Source: Bacteroidales bacterium (GTDB lineage: Bacteria; Bacteroidota; Bacteroidia; Bacteroidales; PXBB01). Taken from it: 33,378 bases of DNA. Positions 22,998 to 31,700 of this stretch are shown piece by piece. The notes beneath the pieces are model-generated. The model had not been told where the DNA came from, did not search any database, and was given only the letters and a program-made list of their open reading frames with translations. The number at the start of each line of letters is the position of its first letter. Position 1 is the stretch's first letter. Where the stretch lies: contig PXBB01000051.1 of the NCBI GenBank assembly GCA_003565735.1, positions 1-33,378 of the forward strand. Reading direction: 5' to 3'. A program made the translations under genes and the position numbers.

Positions 22998-23346
22998 ATA
23001 ATAAGTGTTTTGTATGATAAGTATGATAAGTCAGTTCACGCTTTAAGCTCATCTGCAATCCACAAATGTAAACATGCATTAAGCACTTAAAAATCTACCA
23101 CGCCTGTAAATCCCTTTGAAATCAGACGTTTCATTGTATTTCTGTGTGATTTTCAACCTCAGCACGAAGTTCTCATACAAAAAGCAGGTCAAAATATTAG
23201 TTTTCACTTCTTTTATGAAAATAATTTCATATTTTTGTTTTGTCACATAAGACGATATGAAATGAAGCATTTTTGACAGTCTGCTATAAGAAAAAGTGAT
23301 CTTTCCCTTTTATAAAAGTCAATAAAGCTATATATAAGGCAGTAAA
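22998..23346. other. 349-base intergenic region before the sensor kinase
   Basis: No gene is recognised here. It contains a 9-base tandem duplication (GTATGATAA at 23012-23020 and 23021-23029), and a TAnnTTTG match, TATTTTTG at 23230-23237, about 110 bases before the kinase ATG. A 63-codon minus-strand frame (23079-23270) has no recognisable features and is treated as chance. Confidence 0.5.
23230..23237 (+). promoter_or_regulatory. Putative -7 element of the sensor kinase gene
   Basis: TATTTTTG matches TAnnTTTG. It lies 110 bases before the kinase ATG, so if used it would give a leader of roughly 100 bases. The position is less typical than for the other motifs in this window. Confidence 0.25.
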
Positions 23347-25479
23347 ATGATGAGAAAATCAGTGCTAAGCTTAAACAGTAAGTTGTTTTTATTTTTTCTT
23401 GCTATTGGTCTTTTTGCAATAATAATTTTAAGCCTTTACTCTTATATCACTACAAGGAATGCATTATTAGAAAGGACATACAGCCAGCTGACAAGTGTGC
23501 GAGTTATCAAGAAAAAGCAATTAGAAAAATTTTTTGAGGCTCGTTTAAACGAAACCCTTTACCTGTCAAGAAAAGCAGAGTTAGAGCACACATTTTTTTT
23601 ATTTGATAATAAAAAACAGCAAAAAAAATGTTTTAAAGATATTAATAGCTTTATTGCTTCATCTGCATATATTTCCCACATCATCATCAGTAATTTTGAA
23701 GATTATTATACAATTGATTCCCAAAAAATAGTTTTGTCTGAAAGTTACCATAAAGAACCTGATACAAATAAACGACAACAGCTTTTAAAACAAATCGGTT
23801 TAAAAGCTAGAGCGTTGGCCGGTGTTTTTATCCATGATTATTTTTTTAAGGATGAGGTAAGTGGGAATTATAACATGTATATAGGCGCTCCACTGCATCA
23901 AAATGATTCTATTAAAGGGTTTATGGCCGTTGGCATTTCTGCTGAGGGAATTAATGAGATTATGCTTGAAACTGATAGCAGAAGTGGCCTTGGAGAAACC
24001 GGCGAATCATATTTGGTGGGGCACGATTACATCATGCGCAGCAGTTCCAGGTTTGAAGATGATGCCTTTTTGTCTGTACTGGCCAAGACAGATGCCGTAA
24101 CCCAAGCATTTTCAGGAGACGAAGGTACAGCAATTATAAAAGACTACAGAGGTATTGATGTTTTATCATCATATAGTTTATTTCAAAAAAATGATCTTGA
24201 ATGGGCTATTCTGGCTGAAATTGACCTTAAAGAAGCCATGATTCCTATAGCGGCATACAAAAAACGTATACTGTTCATCAGTATTTTGGTTGCATTACTT
24301 CTTTTACCGCTGTCATATTTTTTAGCCGGTAAAATTACACGTCCGCTTGTTAAGCTCAATAAGGCCGTAAAGTTTATCAGCCGGGGACAGTACGATACAT
24401 ATGTGCATAACACATCAAAAGATGAAATAGGTGCACTTACAAGGTCTGTAAATATCATGGCTGATAAAATAAAAAAACAAACCAAAGATATTATAGAAAG
24501 GGAGGAGCGTTTACAACATTTTTACAATGCCACCAAAGATGGTATAATACTACACAAAGATGGTCAAACAGTGCTTGTAAACCAAGCTTTATGCGATATG
24601 ACAGTTTACACTGAGAAAGAATTATCGCGCATGCATCTGGACAGCTTTCTTATATTGAAATTAACAGAAAAAACAAAAAGCCAGTCATCACCCTTTTTAA
24701 GCTACGAAACATTATTGGTAAAAAAAGACCAGACAGTACTTGAAGTCGAAGTACAGGAAGCAGACATAGAGTACAAAAATGAAAAAATTAGAGCTGTAGT
24801 TATCAGAGATATTTCGAAACGTAAAACAGCTGAAAAAGCATTGGCTGCTGAAAGGTCTAAACGCCTTTCAACCTTAATTGATGGTCAGGAGATGGAGCGT
24901 CAACGCCTTTCGAGAGAACTGCATGATGGTTTGGGGCAATACTTGGTAGCTATAAAACTAAAACTTGAAAATACTGTTGACACAGATTTCGAAAAAACTA
25001 AAGAAGCCGTCAACGACATGAAAAAAATGTTTGACAATACTATAGAAGAAGTCAGACGAATATCCAACGATCTTATGCCTGCTGTACTTTATGAATTCGG
25101 CCTTTATACAGGATTAAGCAATTTGTGCAAACGTATTGATGAAATAGCACCTTTTACCGTTTCTTTTTACTCAAATCTTACCACAGACAACAATAATAAC
25201 AAAGTAAAAACTTATCTTTACCGTATTGCTCAGGAAGCGCTTAGCAACTGCCTTAAACATGCTGAACCAGAAACTGTTAAGGTTTTTTTAATTCAAAGCA
25301 CAAATACTACTGAATTAATTATCAAAGATGATGGAAAAGGTTTTAACTTTGAAAAACACTTAAAAAAATCAGGAAATGGTATTTTAAATATGCGCGAAAG
25401 GGCACATTTATTAAATTCGAAGTTGATAATTCGATCAAAAATAAATAAAGGAACCTTAATCAGTATTAAAATAGCCTGA
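23347..25479 (+). CDS. Sensor histidine kinase (Cache-like, HAMP, PAS, NarL-type kinase)
   Basis: This 710-residue inner-membrane sensor kinase has a membrane segment at about 13-34 and a periplasmic region of about 270 residues. The region ends in a Cache-like motif (GLGETGESYLVGHDYIMRSSS, 214-234). A second membrane segment (308-327), HAMP (about 325-378) and PAS (about 388-492) follow. The kinase core is the HisKA_3/NarL type: MERQRLSRELHDGLGQ with phospho-acceptor H526, then a HATPase with the N-box EALSNCLKHA (630-639), DDGKGF (661-666) and SGNGILNMRERA (675-686). All key residues are present. The likely partner is the NarL-type regulator 237 bases downstream. The signal is unknown; Cache domains typically bind small organic molecules. 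A second ATG directly follows the first. Confidence 0.94.
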   Translation: MMRKSVLSLNSKLFLFFLAIGLFAIIILSLYSYITTRNALLERTYSQLTSVRVIKKKQLEKFFEARLNETLYLSRKAELEHTFFLFDNKKQQKKCFKDINSFIASSAYISHIIISNFEDYYTIDSQKIVLSESYHKEPDTNKRQQLLKQIGLKARALAGVFIHDYFFKDEVSGNYNMYIGAPLHQNDSIKGFMAVGISAEGINEIMLETDSRSGLGETGESYLVGHDYIMRSSSRFEDDAFLSVLAKTDAVTQAFSGDEGTAIIKDYRGIDVLSSYSLFQKNDLEWAILAEIDLKEAMIPIAAYKKRILFISILVALLLLPLSYFLAGKITRPLVKLNKAVKFISRGQYDTYVHNTSKDEIGALTRSVNIMADKIKKQTKDIIEREERLQHFYNATKDGIILHKDGQTVLVNQALCDMTVYTEKELSRMHLDSFLILKLTEKTKSQSSPFLSYETLLVKKDQTVLEVEVQEADIEYKNEKIRAVVIRDISKRKTAEKALAAERSKRLSTLIDGQEMERQRLSRELHDGLGQYLVAIKLKLENTVDTDFEKTKEAVNDMKKMFDNTIEEVRRISNDLMPAVLYEFGLYTGLSNLCKRIDEIAPFTVSFYSNLTTDNNNNKVKTYLYRIAQEALSNCLKHAEPETVKVFLIQSTNTTELIIKDDGKGFNFEKHLKKSGNGILNMRERAHLLNSKLIIRSKINKGTLISIKIA

Positions 25480-25591
25480 ATTATTCATGCTTTTAATTTA
25501 GGTCAGATGCGAGGCGTCGAAAGCTGCCGACATAGTAAACTATTTCAAGGCTTTTGCAACGAAGCAGATGGCCTAAAGTAAAAGCACTCGA

Positions 25592-25676
25592 AAAAGTAAA
25601 CAAAAAAAAATGTTTTTATTGGTTTGGTCATTTTTGGCTTGATAATCAAATTTATACACCTTTTTTGTTTACTTTT
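25592..25676. promoter_or_regulatory. 16-base perfect inverted repeat upstream of the response regulator
   Basis: AAAAGTAAACAAAAAA (25592-25607) has its exact reverse complement TTTTTTGTTTACTTTT at 25661-25676, separated by 53 bases. The right arm overlaps a TAnnTTTG match (TACTTTTG, 25670-25677) that would drive the regulator gene. It could be a pair of operator half-sites or a long hairpin. Part of its length is simple A or T runs, which lowers its weight. Confidence 0.4.
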
Positions 25677-25716
25677 GTGAATAATACAGGATAGAACAGC
25701 AAATTGAAGAAAAGCT

Positions 25717-26376
25717 ATGAAAAAAAATATTAAGATCATTTTGGTTGACGACCACCATATTGTTAGAAATGGATTTAAAGCACTTATGAGCGATGCCGAT
25801 GACATTAGTATTATCGGAGAAGCATCAAGTTATGACGAGCTACAAAACATACTTGATAATAACAAACCTCATATCATAGTTTTGGATATCTCTCTACCGG
25901 GTATTTCAGGAATTGATATTTGCGCAAAGCTAAAAAAAAACATGCCAGAAATAAAAATCATTATTTTATCGATGTACACAAGCGAAGATTTTATAGCAAA
26001 TGCCATTAAATCGGGTGCTGACGGTTATCTGCCCAAAAATACAACCAAAAAAGAATTTCTGGATGCTATCTATGCCGTTAATGAAGGCAAAGAGTATTTT
26101 AGCAAAAACATATCGGACGTCATTATGAAAAGTTTTGTTCAAAAAATCAAAACAGGCGAAACACCCGACAAAAAAGAAAGCATATTGTCCGCACGCGAAA
26201 CGGAAGTCTTAAAGCTTTTCGTCAATGGTTTAACCAATCAGGAAATTGCTGACAAACTTTTTATTAGTATTCGCACAGTAGAGTCCCATAAAAATCACAT
26301 CATGCAAAAACTGGAACTAAAATCAACAGTTGAATTGGTAAAGTATGCCATCAAACATAAAATTACAGAACTGTAA
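25717..26376 (+). CDS. NarL/FixJ-family response regulator
   Basis: This 219-residue transcription regulator has an N-terminal receiver domain and a C-terminal LuxR-type helix-turn-helix. In the receiver domain, acidic DD is at 11-12, the phospho-acceptor D57 is in VLDISLPGISG, the switch serine is S85, and K107 is in LPKN. The DNA-binding domain reads LSARETEVLKLFVNGLTNQEIADKLFISIRTVESHKNHIMQKL (about 157-200). All signalling residues are intact. HisKA_3 kinases normally pair with this class of regulator, so the kinase just upstream is the expected partner. The 237-base gap has a promoter-like motif and a 16-base inverted repeat, suggesting separate control. Confidence 0.95.
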   Translation: MKKNIKIILVDDHHIVRNGFKALMSDADDISIIGEASSYDELQNILDNNKPHIIVLDISLPGISGIDICAKLKKNMPEIKIIILSMYTSEDFIANAIKSGADGYLPKNTTKKEFLDAIYAVNEGKEYFSKNISDVIMKSFVQKIKTGETPDKKESILSARETEVLKLFVNGLTNQEIADKLFISIRTVESHKNHIMQKLELKSTVELVKYAIKHKITEL

Positions 26377-26489
26377 ATTTTGAGTTTTTATTAAACTTTC
26401 ACAAGACTTATAAAAGTCAATGCCATATCATGGGATATAACGCCCTGAAACCAGCAAAATGCAATTCAGAACGGTTGTACATAGAGCTT

Positions 26490-28592
26490 TCAGCTTATTC
26501 TTTCCCAGGTTCCTTTACGCGCATATTTTTGTTTCAGAAAGTTAAGCATCTTAACATTTTGAGGGTCTTTCAGGTCAGGGTCTTTATCAATAACATAGTG
26601 GGCAATTTTTTTGGCATAACTAAGGATTTTTTCATCTTTAAAAATATCACCTATTTTAAAATCCGGGATACCACTTTGCTTTAGGCCTTGCAGGTCGCCT
26701 GCACCCCGTAAAGTCATATCAAGTTCGGCTATTCTGAAGCCGTCAGTAGTCGAAGTCATAGCCTGGATACGTTTGACCCCTTCCTGTGATAGTTTGTCGG
26801 CAGTCATGAGTATGCAGTGGGAAGCTGCAGCGCCCCTCCCTACCCTACCACGCAATTGATGCAACTGGGCCAAGCCAAAACGTTCAGCATTTTCGATAAC
26901 CATTATTGAAGCATTAGGCACATCAACCCCAACTTCAATTACGGTTGTAGCTACCAGAATATCTGTTTCTCCTTTGGCAAAACGTTTCATCTCATACTCT
27001 TTTTCGGCCGGTTTCATTTTACCATGCACAATACTTACTGCGTAATCGGGTAAAGGGAACGCACGTACAATGCTTTCATAGCCATCCATCAGATAGTTAA
27101 GATCAAGGGCTTCGGATTCTTCTATGAGAGGATAGACAATATAGGCCTGTCTCCCACTTTTAATGGCTTTACGGATAAATCCAAAAACCCTTAGTCTCGA
27201 CGATTGGTACACATGATGGGTTTTCACGACTCTACGACCGGGAGGCAGTTCATCAATAACAGATACATCGAGGTCACCATAAATAGTCATTGCTAATGTC
27301 CGGGGAATAGGTGTTGCCGTCATAACCAATATGTGCGGAGGTTTCATATTTTTTTTCCACAATTTAGCCCTTTGTGCTACACCAAAGCGGTGTTGTTCGT
27401 CAATAACAACAAAGCCAAGCTTGTCGAACTGCACATTTTTTTCAATGAGGGCATGTGTACCTATAAGCATATGAATGCTGCCTGTTTTTAGTTTTTCGTG
27501 TAATATTTTTCTTTCCTTTGCTTTTGTTGATCCTGTTAAGAGAGCTACTTCCAAATCCAAGCCTTTAGTAAACTTTTGAAAGCTTTCAAAGTGTTGCTGG
27601 GCTAAAATTTCAGTAGGCGCCATTAAAGCAGATTGGTAACCGTTATCGACGGCAATAAGCATAAGCATAAAAGCCACCAGTGTTTTTCCACTGCCAACAT
27701 CACCCTGTAGTAGGCGGTTCATTTGTTTTCCGCTACCCATGTCTTTGCGCATTTCTTTGATGACACGTTTCTGGGCATTTGTTAATTCAAAGGGTAAATT
27801 ATCGCTATAAAAGGTATTGAAAAATTGGCCGACATTTTCAAAAATATGACCTTTAATATGGCTATTTCTGAGGCTTTTATCTAGTTGCATTTTCAGACTA
27901 AAAAAGAAAAACTCTTCAAAAATGAGACGCTGTCGGGCTTTTATGTAATCATCGTGTATTTGGGGAAAGTGTACATTTTTAAGAGCAACAGCACGCGAAG
28001 GAAGCTTGGTAAGCTGCAATAGGTTTTGTGAAAGATTTTCCTGTATATGACCATCAATTTTTTTAAATAATTCTACACATAGTTTACGTATAGCACGGCT
28101 ATCCAAAAATTTTTGCTTCAATTTTTCTGTTGTATGATATACAGGCTCAAGCGATATTTGAAAAGCGTCATTTGAAGTATCGGGTATTTCCAGTTCCGGA
28201 TGGATAAAGCTATACTGCCTCATAAAGTATCTTGGTTTACCAAAAAGCAAATACACCTGGTTGGCCTTTATAAAACCTTTTATCCATTTGACACCCCTAA
28301 ACCACAGCAATTCAATTTCACCGGTATTGTCGTAAAAAACAGCTGTCAAGCGTTTGGCTCTGTGTTGTCCGACAGTTTGCAAGTTTTTTATTTTGCCCTT
28401 TATATAATAGTATTCATTATCGTTCGAAACATCAGCGATTTTATGACGTTTTGATTTATCTATGTATCTGAAAGGATAATGGTGTAGTAAATCGTTAAAG
28501 GTATTTATGCACAGTTCATTGCTTAGAAGTTCGGCTCTTTGTTCGCCAACACCTTTGAGAAATGTTACAGGGGTGTCTAAAATATGAGACAT
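26490..28592 (-). CDS. recG: ATP-dependent DNA helicase RecG
   Basis: RecG is a superfamily 2 helicase that reverses stalled replication forks and branch-migrates recombination intermediates. The 700-residue product has an N-terminal wedge/OB domain (about 1-240, starting LDTPVTFLKGVGEQRAELL). The Walker A GDVGSGKT is at 297-304, APTEILAQQHF at about 325, Walker B as DEQH (398-401) in VIDEQHRFGVAQRAKL, and MTATPIPRTLAMTIYGDLDVS follows. The helicase C part has ATTVIEVGVDVPNA and the RecG-typical HQLRGRVGRG. All motifs are intact and length fits the family. A TAnnTTTG motif sits just upstream, after the terminator of the neighbouring gene. Confidence 0.97.
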   Translation of the reverse strand: MSHILDTPVTFLKGVGEQRAELLSNELCINTFNDLLHHYPFRYIDKSKRHKIADVSNDNEYYYIKGKIKNLQTVGQHRAKRLTAVFYDNTGEIELLWFRGVKWIKGFIKANQVYLLFGKPRYFMRQYSFIHPELEIPDTSNDAFQISLEPVYHTTEKLKQKFLDSRAIRKLCVELFKKIDGHIQENLSQNLLQLTKLPSRAVALKNVHFPQIHDDYIKARQRLIFEEFFFFSLKMQLDKSLRNSHIKGHIFENVGQFFNTFYSDNLPFELTNAQKRVIKEMRKDMGSGKQMNRLLQGDVGSGKTLVAFMLMLIAVDNGYQSALMAPTEILAQQHFESFQKFTKGLDLEVALLTGSTKAKERKILHEKLKTGSIHMLIGTHALIEKNVQFDKLGFVVIDEQHRFGVAQRAKLWKKNMKPPHILVMTATPIPRTLAMTIYGDLDVSVIDELPPGRRVVKTHHVYQSSRLRVFGFIRKAIKSGRQAYIVYPLIEESEALDLNYLMDGYESIVRAFPLPDYAVSIVHGKMKPAEKEYEMKRFAKGETDILVATTVIEVGVDVPNASIMVIENAERFGLAQLHQLRGRVGRGAAASHCILMTADKLSQEGVKRIQAMTSTTDGFRIAELDMTLRGAGDLQGLKQSGIPDFKIGDIFKDEKILSYAKKIAHYVIDKDPDLKDPQNVKMLNFLKQKYARKGTWERIS

Positions 28593-28614
28593 ACTATTTA
28601 TTAAAATGATACAG

Positions 28615-28622
28615 CAAAATTA
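28615..28622 (-). promoter_or_regulatory. Putative -7 element of recG
   Basis: On the minus strand this reads TAATTTTG, matching TAnnTTTG. It lies 23-30 bases before the recG ATG and just downstream of the terminator at 28641-28675, so recG appears to start its own transcript. Confidence 0.4.
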
Positions 28623-28640
28623 ATAAAATACTCATAAAGT

Positions 28641-28675
28641 AAAAAAGGCTGCCCTGTAGGGGGCAGCCTTTTTTT
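28641..28675. terminator. Strong bidirectional intrinsic terminator
   Basis: Fourteen bases AAAAAAGGCTGCCC (28641-28654) pair with GGGCAGCCTTTTTT (28661-28674) around a 6-base loop. The stem core is GC-rich with A and T tracts on both sides. It lies 27 bases after the stop of the large surface-protein gene and ends that transcript before recG. Confidence 0.92.
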
Positions 28676-28701
28676 AGAATAATAAACAACTATTAAAAAG
28701 A

Positions 28702-31700
28702 TTATTTAATAATTAGTTTATGATTAGAGGTATGTACACCGTCATTAATTCTGAGGTTGTAAACACCTGCTGCAAGATTTGAGAAGTTCATTTCATTAAC
28801 TGAACCATGAGTTAGTCCTTGAAGTTGTTCTTCATGAACTATTTGTCCCTGAAGATTAATAACGGTTAAGGACAGTTTTTCTGCATCAAAAGCTACATAG
28901 ATATTGAAAATACCATTGTTAGGATTAGGATAAATATCCAGGTCAAGCTTATGACTCAAGTCAGCAATGCCTACACCCAGTGTAGAGAATGCTTCGGGGC
29001 CTACCCATGCGCTCATATCGTTAGTAACTGTATCACATACGGCTCTTACATAAAACTCATAATGAGTGTTCTCATCAAGACCTGTAAGGATATGCGGATT
29101 ATCAGAAGTATTAACAGTATGACCGTCACCCGGAGTGAAGCCGACAGTATCATAATGAATTTGCCATAGCGTTTCTGTTCCGCCAGCAGTCCATTCCAGT
29201 TCGGCAAAATCAAGGCCAACCTCAACAACATTCAAGTTGGTAGGTTCATAGCAAGGATCTAGTGTAGTAACGGTTAGAGGACCTGCCCAATGACTGGTGT
29301 CACCAAGTACAGTATCGCAAATAATTCTCACGTAGATATCATATGTTGCAGCCGGATCTAATGAACTTAATGTGTATGGGAGATCAGATGTTACAATAAA
29401 ATAGCCATCTCCTTGTGTAAAGCCTGTAGTATCCCACTCAATTTCAAAAAGAATGAAAGTATCCAATGGTAACAAAAATATATCAACAGATGTCTGAGTG
29501 ATATTACCTGCTATCAAAGAGTCAACAACGGGGCAAGTAGCCGGTGTACTGAATGAATGTGGGCCAGCCCATGTGGTAGTATCAAACATACAAATAGCTC
29601 TTACGTAAAACTCATAGTCAGTTTCAGGTGTCAATCCTGATAAGTGATAAGGATTGTCTGAAGTTGTCAATAGGTTACCAGAACCTTGCACAAAGCCTTC
29701 AACATCCCATTCTATTTGCCAAGACGTCTCTGAACTTCCTGTCCAGGCGAGATCGGCACTATGTGGTTCTACATTTTGAGCCGCAAGGTTTACAGGCTCA
29801 TTACAAGCAGGTATTTGATCTATAATAATGTCATCAACATACCAGTAGTTAATATCAGATGTATTTCCTAAATATACCCATGCCAGTTGAAGTGCAGGTA
29901 GTCCGGCAAAAGCTGAAATATCAACAATCACCTCTTCAGCTGCTACATTACCTGTAGGCTCAATATACCATACGTCTGTAAATGTGGCAAAACCATCAGT
30001 TGATGCTACAACAGCCAAAGTATAGCCACCGCTGAAATCATCAACAGCATGCTTAAAGCTAAGATATAGAGATGATGCGACTATCGTATTTATTGGAGGC
30101 GTCATAAAGCCAACGGTATCTGTTACACTTGGTGTCCAGTTTAATCTCATTTCAGGAATATTACCACCGGCATTATCTGAATTGTTTACGCTCCAGTTAG
30201 TATGTGTGGCATTCCAGCATAGTGGCATATCTCCCTGGTCAACACCATCAAAGTTTTCCTCAAATGGCAATAGGAATATACCACAATCTGTTGTGAAAGA
30301 ATGTGGGCCATTCCATGCACTATAGTTAGGGTCACAAAATGCTCTGACATAGAATTCATAATGAGTGCTATGCATCAAGCCATAGATGGTTTCGTTAGAA
30401 GAGTAAGCCATTTCAACAGTTCCTGTTCCGGGTGTAAAGCCGGCAGGGCCATATTCAATTTCCCATTCGCTCTCTGTACCACCAGGCGTCCATGAAATCA
30501 TAACTTCATCTTGTGTAATATTACTTGTTGCAACATTACTCACGTAGTAACATATAGGTGTTTCTACAATAGCTTCAACTTCAACTAGTTGAGAACTTTC
30601 GCAACCAGGTACGCCTACTTGCCAGTTATAGAACCAGTAGTATGTATTGCTTCCTGGGTTGGTAATAAAGCCGCTTTCAATAATTACATTACCGCTGGGT
30701 GAAATATAGGGGAAAGTATTGCCTGAAGTTTCTCTAATCAAATTACCACTCATATTATCTGAAACAATTCTATAGCCTGTACCTACGGGAACTTCTAATT
30801 CAAGAGGAAATGTTACACGAACAGGGCTGGATGTAGAACCACTCGGATAAGTAAAAGTGCCAACATCTGTAATAAGGTTACCACTGTCATCTCTTAATTG
30901 AATATCCATTTGACCACCGGCACCTACTGAAAAGACATCTACAGATTGTATGACAACATCATTATTCACCACATCAAAAACCAAGCCCCACTGACTTCCA
31001 CTTGTGTTAGCAGTACCATCATAAATGTATTTTCCAACATTTTCAGAAGATCCTGAAACTGCTCTTGCGAAGTACGAAATATCAGCAAAAACGGAATCAA
31101 CCATAAATGTGTCACCAACGTGCACCTGGTTGGTTCCAAGAGCATCATCGTACCAATAGATTTCTGCATTGGAAGAAGCTGTTAAGAAAGCAGGAGCACC
31201 ATAAGGTACTGTATCATTAACTGCTACAGGATCGGCTGGTATATACAAGAAAGTTCTTTCTATAGAAAGTGTATCATTGTCTTGGAATGGATCTCCGGTC
31301 AGGTCAGCATAAACAGTAAGATAGAATGTTGTATCTTCTTGAAGTGTACCAAAGTTAATAGGTGTCGTAAATGTATAAGAAATGGTATCCAATGAAGGGA
31401 CTGTAACATTAACGGTTTCTGTAACAGGTGCACCACCATCTATGGTATAAGAAAGGTCGAAAGCAGTTGTTACATCAGCAATACCTAAGTTGGTAATCAA
31501 TACGGTAACATCTTCGTCAGCATCGTGACAGAAATCAGTGTCAGGTGCAACAATATCAATTACTGCGAGGTCATTTTGTGGAATATGCACATGTACGTGT
31601 GCTGTATCAGTAAAAATACCACATGGCGAATTGTAAGTAGCCACATACTGGTACACACCATCAATAGTGAATGGGCCAACAATAGTGTCTGGGTTATTTT

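Noticed and set aside
23012-23029. Tandem duplication of GTATGATAA before the sensor kinase gene, considered as a regulatory direct repeat or start of a repeat array
   Set aside because: There are only two copies of 9 bases, far from the kinase start, with no further units; chance slippage is enough to explain it.
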